DNA of 58,175 nucleotides from Bacillota bacterium (lineage in GTDB: Bacteria > Bacillota > Clostridia > Acetivibrionales > DSM-1351). The stretch lies in the NCBI GenBank assembly GCA_023397905.1, contig JAEWSZ010000155.1, positions 1 through 58,175 of the forward strand, written 5' to 3'. Below the pieces are notes generated by a model that saw only the letters and a list, made by a program, of their open reading frames with translations, had not been told where the DNA came from and searched no databases. Below, piece by piece: positions 54,501 to 58,175 of the stretch; within the stretch, counting starts at the first letter, position 1, and each line of letters opens with the position of its first letter. A program made the translations under genes and the position numbers.

Positions 54501-54714
54501 GGCAAATTATACCGGAGTCGATTTGAAAAGCGGAGAAGCAAAAAAGTTTTCCGACGATTCACAAATATCTCCATATGCAAAAAACGCAATTGAAGCAATT
54601 CAAAGTGCGGGCATAATATCCGGAACAGGCGGCAACAGATTTGCTCCAAAGCAAAATGCAACAAGAGCTGAAGCTGCCGTAATCATATACCGGTTGTTTC
54701 AAGCTATAAAATAA
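48532..54714 (+). CDS. Giant modular surface glycosidase with SLH anchor
   Basis: A protein of 2060 residues. Signal peptide to about residue 40 (ending A-Q-A-E). Two LamG/concanavalin-like domains (about 45-265 and 450-680) flank a helical FIVAR-like spacer. A clan GH-A glycosidase domain (GH39-like; about 770-1110) has acid/base Glu877 in F-N-E-P-D-G and nucleophile Glu987 in V-I-N-E-Y-A. Two carbohydrate-binding domains of the CBM6/35 type start Y-E-A-E-N-A (about 1180) and I-E-A-E-D-C (about 1490). After a threonine/proline linker near 1660 and a beta-rich region, three SLH repeats end the protein (from G-F-N-D-I-E-N-V at about 1885). It would act on polysaccharide at the cell surface and feed the transporter upstream. 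ATG 48532 has GGAGAG 6 bases upstream; ATG 48526 is too close. Confidence 0.9.
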   Translation: MKIRKNVKFKLLSAFLTASLLSTSFYGLFPVMNPEAQAEPIPVPAYEWTFDGNSVDGTTVKNIQDTTNTSGSAILLGGASIQPNSERASNVLNLPGGNAGAGSLKLPEDLYGGVTDGFTVSMWIKADASASHYSRIFESSNGTLGTAWQGHSGSWQDTEITFVVGGTDTAATRYNSAIQIGEPNKAATMRNKLIWDKTFEKAKWQHVLVSVSTTDYEVYLNGVKVATTENTDSGASTNATLREALTRLFDPDFLTSLKYNSIGQCVYTSDSDLKAQIDEVRFYNQALSAGQANEVFSSYKVITSELEAKIAQVRSVSPSLYTRASYEALMDQIPAAQAVVDDPVSAANVQNAIAALDEKLGALVEYTGTQPPDPSGNADRRQLDAELASATGLSGELYTEASYQNLVLCIQDIEAINAEAEQPVIDAALLSLRAAVDALAHKVDRPVQPDYMYTFETAVTDGKIINEVTGTGDAIVNNSAAIVSDPERGNVLSFPGGASGNGGSMTLPSGLFAGVDRDGGFAIAMWAKVDPQSAYWSRLFDAGAGDFSSGGSKDNIFMTAHGVTDLYTPAGNGQMPGDVIEPGKWVHVVFSVNGTEQVLYVNGVPVHADKSNAAIFNNISSFTYSSVGRSRYSEDNDLKAAVDDVMFFKRALNSNEAIALAGEENVPAAASVSVAGKANVLYVEPGQFNLKYDIGNDLSVYAKDQINVVAAVASAQVDVAGTGTNNVFDITVTSANGKNTARYTLTLLNLSDGAVINFDATKSTGPVMHGASGFLYGVSEPNVPTMDLLSPLKPQVLVQKAKDGKQHPTGDSTRLTSMLRQVGVRQIQVYLQDYYLEWPYEFNGIEDYKQKAINIINQMKEANNGDLSDYSFVLFNEPDGIWYNGNVTQFNRDWLTIYTAVKAIDKDIKVVGPNTTGYVKSWMDSFFRFCGQNDCLPEIISWHELYDGADAGNSLVSYKNHYNYTQGLIDTYYRDKGLKEPEIVINEYALFENVGTAGSLVKWLSMFEETKTYACMAYWGLANSLNELAAEANKPNSAWWLYKWYGDMQGNTVQAAASNVKDKGTYGLTAVDEPNKTIKTIFGGQDGTQTVYINNLTALEGFEGAASAHVKLYSTTYSGQQGFEENTPVEFEGNLTLENGSLKLQVKDCNALDAFYAIVTPATDAIISTIEGYNKNWTATYEAENARLLGNATAYAKAGGSDLARSNRADVGSINSSSDGVEFSVNVPKDGKYKLKIYYSSQAPNVDPITLEVKASGQNRAIGKLMQHQLTVDGTNSRLVTYESTVKWGYFNYAAVYLDLTAGNHTLTLKHYGEDQSAKSQGIQLAAILDKIDLIYDSGIGAEKSIPAAVIEPEEVTGTSPYKSGRAVNGFSGGGYATGSGSFPMTVVVSEDGLYDMSVRYHTDISGTVNILKQEVDYPEDAASTSPIGQRQVAAGGFTTSANNAWTVKDCGKVYLTAGANTIILSSNENVDIDRVNFVRNEVRTAANTVAIEAEDCTLEGHAVVIDNSYASKGKMADGIGIGQNPENAAESNRLTLKVNVKKAGDYKLSMVYANNEPAPVMVKSNGDNYVHPYNTDLVERYAQIAVNGAEAETVYFRNTLSWDMLRNVVIDVNLKEGENTIVIYNDNSYHFSSIVNSTAPRFDKFEIIPAYMAPQEGTTPPATSPAGGSGTTAPAVPAAENGTIVPEIKSGTDGKAAAEVNADSFKAAVESSKTGTVVIDARITGNSLTVRIPARPVLEADPEKLDSVVVEAGIARIAIPADVLKSEISGSSTNIELTVEKADAESLPEQVREKVSGYMVYDFTLDVDGEKITGADKKIKLAIPYTLKSGENPNNIVAYYVNDNGEMEIVRNSRFSPETGSLEFETQQFGKFIPVYARVGFNDIENVTWAKEAIEALAAREVLAGTGNGGFSPKAGVTRAEFIQMLMNALDIMDDSAQTDFTDVGEGSWYYKAVASAQKLGIVSGKSDGSYGINDAISRQDMAVMIYKAANYTGVDLKSGEAKKFSDDSQISPYAKNAIEAIQSAGIISGTGGNRFAPKQNATRAEAAVIIYRLFQAIK

Positions 54715-54734
54715 ATTTGGATCTTCCAGCCCGG

Positions 54735-54783
54735 AACGGTTCTGTACTCAATCAAATTCTGGTTGAATACGGAACCGTTTTTC
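54735..54783 (+). terminator. Intrinsic terminator after the modular glycosidase gene
   Basis: AACGGTTC (54735-54742) pairs with GAACCGTT (54772-54779); inner partial pairing extends the stem, and TTTTTCGTTTTT follows. Confidence 0.8.
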
Positions 54784-54942
54784 GTTTTTATTAAAAATTT
54801 TCATCGTTGTATAAAATAACTCATAATTGACAATAATTAATTCTGAAACCTTTTTTACCAAAGACAATTTCTATCAGACCGGATAAATAGTAATTAATTT
54901 GGAAAAAAGTAATTGACTTGGGGAATTTGGAGGGGAAGAATT

Positions 54943-55635
54943 ATGAACAAGGGAATCAGTCAAACAGCTTCAAATATAATTAAAATAATCATAGCGGTTT
55001 TACTTCTGGTGATGCTTGGAGCATGGCTGGCATCATACAGCTACGCAGAAGACGTAAATGCGGGACTTTCGCAAAATCTGGTGAGGCTTCATGTAATTGC
55101 AAACAGCGATTCTGAGGCGGATCAGGCCCTGAAGCTGAAAGTCCGTGATTCGATAATAGAATTTATGAAGGATAAGCTGGCAAATTCAAAGGATCTGAAT
55201 GAAACCAGAGCCATAATAAATGCAAATTTAAAAAATATTGAAGCTGTCTCAAACAAAGTAATAAAGGAAAACAACAGCGATTACGCCGTGAAGGCTACCA
55301 TGGGGAATTATACCTTCCCTACCAAGACATACGGGGATATAGCTCTTCCGGCGGGAGAATACCAGGCCTTAAGAGTGGTAATAGGGGACGGAGCCGGAGC
55401 CAACTGGTGGTGCGTGCTGTTTCCGCCGCTGTGCTTTATAGATGCAACCCACGGCACCATACCGGAGTCTGTAAAACAGGACCTCAAGACCTCGCTTTCT
55501 CCGGAGGAATACAAGCTGATCACCACTGCGGACAACAGCAAGGACATACCAATAAAAATTAAATTCAAGCTGGTGGAATTTTTCGAAGGCTCGAAAATTA
55601 GGCTGGCAGGTGCGGTCAGCAGAATGTTTAAATGA
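54943..55635 (+). CDS. spoIIR: Stage II sporulation protein R
   Basis: A 230-residue exported protein of the Spore_II_R family. A signal or anchor helix is at about 12-33 (I-I-I-A-V-L-L-L-V-M-L-G-A-W-L). The family signature follows: N-L-V-R-L-H-V-I-A-N-S-D-S and Q-A-L-K-L-K-V-R-D-S-I. Later come L-P-A-G-E-Y-Q-A-L-R-V-V-I-G and W-W-C-V-L-F-P-P-L-C-F. In Bacillus, SpoIIR is secreted from the forespore and activates the SpoIIGA protease that matures sigma-E in the mother cell. ATG 54943 follows GGAGGGG. No clear sigma-F promoter was found. Its presence indicates a spore former. Confidence 0.95.
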   Translation: MNKGISQTASNIIKIIIAVLLLVMLGAWLASYSYAEDVNAGLSQNLVRLHVIANSDSEADQALKLKVRDSIIEFMKDKLANSKDLNETRAIINANLKNIEAVSNKVIKENNSDYAVKATMGNYTFPTKTYGDIALPAGEYQALRVVIGDGAGANWWCVLFPPLCFIDATHGTIPESVKQDLKTSLSPEEYKLITTADNSKDIPIKIKFKLVEFFEGSKIRLAGAVSRMFK

Positions 55636-55666
55636 ACAGGGACAAAATAATTGGATATTTTTTTAG

Positions 55667-55717
55667 AAATACCAAGGGCTGTGTAGTCTGAATGAAATAC
55701 ATGGCCCTTGGTATTTT
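55667..55717 (+). terminator. Terminator after spoIIR
   Basis: A perfect 13-base stem, AAATACCAAGGGC (55667-55679) with GCCCTTGGTATTT (55704-55716), with only a short T-run after it. Confidence 0.75.
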
Positions 55718-55748
55718 GCGTTATTATGAATAAAATGAAATAATACAC

Positions 55749-55777
55749 TCTACAATTAATACAGATACTGGTATAAT
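55749..55777 (+). promoter_or_regulatory. Promoter of the mgtC-like gene
   Basis: TCTACA (55749-55754) and TATAAT (55772-55777) are 17 bases apart, and TGG just before the -10 makes an extended -10. About 70 bases of leader follow; no magnesium riboswitch is recognised in it. Confidence 0.65.
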
Positions 55778-55855
55778 AATAGAAACAGTTAGGACGGTTC
55801 CTGCGGCAATAGCGGAGCTGAGCAGAGATTTACGGCGGAAATGGTGGGGTTTGAT

Positions 55856-56548
55856 ATGTGGTTGTCAGAACTTTTAATGGGTCAGATCGATTTTTATTTA
55901 TCGATGGTTTCAAGGCTTGTGGTGGCCTGCTTGCTGGGGGGCGTCATAGGCTTTGAAAGAGAGCATGTACACAGGCCTGCAGGACTCAGAACCCATATAC
56001 TGGTATGCGTGGGGTCGGCGCTTGTGATGATCACGTCGGAATTTATTTATTATCATTATTCTTCACACGTAAATGTTGATCCTGCCAGGCTTGGGGCCCA
56101 GGTCATAAGCGGAATAGGTTTTCTGGGGGCCGGCACCATAATCAAGGAGGGGATCAGCGTAAAGGGCCTGACCACTGCGGCCAGCCTGTGGGCTGTTTCC
56201 TGTGTGGGAATATCCGTCGGGATAGGCTTCTATTCCGGAGCTGTTATAGCGACTATAATCATATTTTTAATATTGGTAGTGATGAAAAAGACCCAGTCAA
56301 AAGTGACTTCCCAGAAGAACATAAGACTGTTCGTTCACACGCAGGTAAAAAAGGGCGAAGTCAACGATCTGACGAAATTGATCGAAGAAATGGGCGTCAA
56401 AATAAAGAAGACCGATTTCATAGGCAGCGAAAGCGAAGGAGAGATGGTGCTGCGTTATACCGTCGACCTGTCAAATCAGAGATCCATGCCTGAACTCATG
56501 GAAGCCATACTGTGCCATGAACCTGTAAAGCGCGTGTACGAGGAGTAA
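55856..56548 (+). CDS. MgtC/SapB-family membrane protein
   Basis: A 230-residue protein. The N-terminal 130 residues hold about four membrane helices with the MgtC signature: G-G-V-I-G-F-E-R-E, R-P-A-G-L-R-T-H-I-L-V, and G-A-Q-V-I-S-G-I-G-F-L-G-A-G-T-I followed by V-K-G-L-T-T-A-A-S-L-W-A. A soluble ACT-like C-terminal domain follows. The family is linked to magnesium homeostasis and, in pathogens, control of the F-type ATPase; the molecular action in Clostridia is not settled. ATG 55856 follows GGTGGGG by about 6 bases; ATG 55841 is a possible alternative. A P-type ATPase gene follows on the same strand. Confidence 0.9.
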   Translation: MWLSELLMGQIDFYLSMVSRLVVACLLGGVIGFEREHVHRPAGLRTHILVCVGSALVMITSEFIYYHYSSHVNVDPARLGAQVISGIGFLGAGTIIKEGISVKGLTTAASLWAVSCVGISVGIGFYSGAVIATIIIFLILVVMKKTQSKVTSQKNIRLFVHTQVKKGEVNDLTKLIEEMGVKIKKTDFIGSESEGEMVLRYTVDLSNQRSMPELMEAILCHEPVKRVYEE

Positions 56549-56711
56549 AATTCACTTAATCTTGTACTATTTTTACCCTCTCTTGAATAGAAATATTCGT
56601 AGAATACAGAGGAAACCTGAATGTGACAATCCACTTTGACACGTCGGATGCGTGAGAGGTCTGTGCACCCATGTGCCAAATAAATTGCCATATGGGTACA
56701 TGGAGGGTAAA

Positions 56712-58175
56712 ATGAGCGTAGTTGAATCCAGATTGAATTATGCAAATCCTGAAAATATACTGGCCACAGGTCTTACGGAAAAGGAAGCCCGGCGGAAGCT
56801 GGAAAAGCACGGGCCCAACGTTCTGTCCGAGAAAAAGAAAATATCACCCTTAAAGATCCTGTTTGAACAGTTCACAGACCTGATGGTCATTATTCTTATG
56901 ATATCAACCGTGATATCGGGCTTCATGGGAGAAATGACAGAAGCGGTTACAATAATCGCCATTGTAGTAGTAAATGCGGTGATGGGCTTTGTCCAGGAAT
57001 TTAAAACAGAAAAGACAATGGAAGCTCTCAAATCCCTGGCGGCTCCAAGCGCCAGAGTAATACGCGACGAGCGTCTGGTCAGCATTCCGGCGGAGGAAAT
57101 CGTCCCCGGAGATGTTCTCGTACTTGAGGCCGGGGACAGAATTGCCGCAGACGCCGCCATCCTCCAGTGCAACGGGCTGCACGTAGACGAATCCCTTCTC
57201 ACCGGGGAATCGGTCCCCGTTGAAAAAAATCCCCTGAAAAACAACAAAATCATAATCGATCCCAACGATAAGAGAACCTCCGTATATATGGGTACGGTCA
57301 TTACAGGAGGGAGAGCCAAGGCCGTGGTTTTTGCCACAGGAATGAAAACCGAGATGGGGAGTATCGCGGATATGATCCAGAACATCGAGGACAACGAGAC
57401 TCCCCTTCAAAAAAGGCTGTCACATCTGGGAAAATTTATTGCCATAGGCTGTCTGATAATATGTGCCATCGTATCCCTGACCGGAGTGATCAGAGGGGAA
57501 AAGCTGTTCACAATGCTGCTGTCCGGGATCAGCCTGGCGGTCGCCGCAGTGCCGGAGGGGCTGCCTGCCATAGTCACCATTTCACTGGCGCTGGGCGTAC
57601 AGAGGATGCTGAAACGCAATGCGCTGATACGCAAGCTCCCGGCAGTGGAAACGCTGGGCTGCGCCAGCGTCATATGCTCCGACAAGACCGGCACCCTGAC
57701 GGAAAACAAAATGACGGTGAGAAAGATATATGCCGCCGGGTATCAGCTGTCCGTGACGGGCAACGGATACAATCTGGAGGGCAGCTTTCTGGTGGAAAAC
57801 AGGCCCACCGACCCCTTAAAGGTCGATGGAATAAAGCTGGCACTGGAAATAGGGGCCTTATGCAACAATTCGGTCATAACCAGACCCGCCTCCGAAAATA
57901 CGGCAATGGGCAAAATCAAGTCCCTGTTCTCAAAGCAGGATACCCTCAAAATATCAGGAGATCCCACCGAGATAGCCCTGACCATTGCGGCGGCCAAGGC
58001 GGGTCTGACCCAGAGCAGCCTGGGCAGCAGCTATCAGCGCATAGACGAGCTGCCCTTTGATTCCGACAGAAAATGCATGTCCATAGTCTGCAAGAATGTC
58101 AAGGGAGAGATATATGTTTTTACAAAGGGCGCGCCTGATATGATAATCGACAAGTGCAGCAGGATAATGTCGGCC
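56712..58175 (+). CDS. Calcium-type P-type ATPase, N-terminal part (runs off the window)
   Basis: The first 488 codons of a P2-type cation pump; the gene continues past the right edge. The cation-ATPase N-terminal domain is followed by a helix pair (L-M-V-I-I-L-M-I-S-T-V) and the actuator domain with L-L-T-G-E-S-V-P-V. Next is the ion-binding helix P-E-G-L-P-A-I-V, then the phosphorylated Asp324 in C-S-D-K-T-G-T-L-T-E-N-K. The length before the Asp and the PEGL sequence fit SERCA/PMCA-like bacterial calcium pumps rather than MgtA or heavy-metal types. It moves cations out of the cell with ATP. GGAGGG lies before ATG 56712. Upstream, ACCCAT near 56668-56673 pairs with ATGGGT near 56692-56697. 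Confidence 0.93.
   Translation, partial: MSVVESRLNYANPENILATGLTEKEARRKLEKHGPNVLSEKKKISPLKILFEQFTDLMVIILMISTVISGFMGEMTEAVTIIAIVVVNAVMGFVQEFKTEKTMEALKSLAAPSARVIRDERLVSIPAEEIVPGDVLVLEAGDRIAADAAILQCNGLHVDESLLTGESVPVEKNPLKNNKIIIDPNDKRTSVYMGTVITGGRAKAVVFATGMKTEMGSIADMIQNIEDNETPLQKRLSHLGKFIAIGCLIICAIVSLTGVIRGEKLFTMLLSGISLAVAAVPEGLPAIVTISLALGVQRMLKRNALIRKLPAVETLGCASVICSDKTGTLTENKMTVRKIYAAGYQLSVTGNGYNLEGSFLVENRPTDPLKVDGIKLALEIGALCNNSVITRPASENTAMGKIKSLFSKQDTLKISGDPTEIALTIAAAKAGLTQSSLGSSYQRIDELPFDSDRKCMSIVCKNVKGEIYVFTKGAPDMIIDKCSRIMSA

Noticed and set aside
14640..54920. GTAATTGACTT occurs at 14640, 36737 and 54909, all between genes, and might be a repeat or a -35 element.
   Set aside because: Matches of 11-12 bases are expected many times by chance in 58 kb, and no -10 lies at the right distance from any of the three copies.
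55778..55855. A magnesium (M-box) or manganese riboswitch in the mgtC leader.
   Set aside because: The leader is only about 70 bases and shows none of the conserved helices of these classes.
1..58175. tRNA, rRNA, CRISPR array, phage or insertion sequence.
   Set aside because: I read both strands for clover-leaf ends, regular spaced repeats and transposase or integrase motifs and found none I could support.

Overview
The window looks like a chromosomal segment of a spore-forming Clostridia (Firmicutes) that degrades plant polysaccharides. The grounds are a spoIIR gene, strong AGGAGG-type ribosome binding sites, several SLH-domain surface proteins, a YesM/YesN-type two-component system beside a sugar ABC transporter, and a LoaP-headed exopolysaccharide operon. 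Base composition is moderate and even, and most genes lie on the + strand. I saw no rRNA, tRNA, CRISPR array, insertion sequence or phage gene.

Layout. (1) 1-2.7 kb: end of a D-Ala-D-Ala ligase gene, a DUF1934 gene and argS. (2) 2.7-7 kb: an AraC-type regulator divergent from a URO-D-family (corrinoid methyltransferase-like) gene, and a chemotaxis receptor. (3) 7-13.7 kb: two secreted SLH proteins and a C-terminal processing protease, closed by a strong terminator. (4) 13.7-36.8 kb: a long operon headed by the antiterminator gene loaP. It holds a CpsC/CpsD pair, UDP-sugar dehydrogenase, MurJ-type flippase, Wzy-like polymerase, three GT4 glycosyltransferases, two hexapeptide acyltransferases, a beta-helix protein, a radical SAM protein, CpsB phosphatase, an initiating sugar-phosphate transferase and an LCP ligase. 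(5) Inside that operon at 27.8-34.1 kb is a compact peptide-modification (RiPP) cassette: PF14907-type nucleotidyltransferase, stand-alone PqqD-like recognition protein, radical SAM/SPASM maturase, two very short tandem precursor peptide genes, an HprK-like kinase, an S26-type peptidase, and an ABC exporter interrupted by one amber codon. (6) 36.9-39.4 kb: a VanZ-like gene, a tiny stand-alone transcription unit, and pyrG. (7) 39.4-54.8 kb: a carbohydrate locus with histidine kinase, AraC-type response regulator, binding protein, two permeases, a GH36 alpha-galactosidase and a 2060-residue modular surface glycosidase with SLH anchors. The kinase operon and the binding-protein operon share an identical GTCCTACTT box at identical distance from the -10. 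(8) 54.9 kb-end: spoIIR, mgtC and the 5' part of a calcium-type P-type ATPase.

The most novel part is the RiPP cassette. Its two precursors (47 and 42 residues) share a leader of the form MKKYxKPxMxxxDLRxEER but have unrelated two-cysteine cores. The cassette sits between the CpsCD and CpsB parts of a LoaP-controlled polysaccharide operon. A 12-bp perfect stem in the untranslated leader after loaP is a candidate LoaP RNA target. All functional statements are from reading the sequence and from knowledge of the families; no database search was run.
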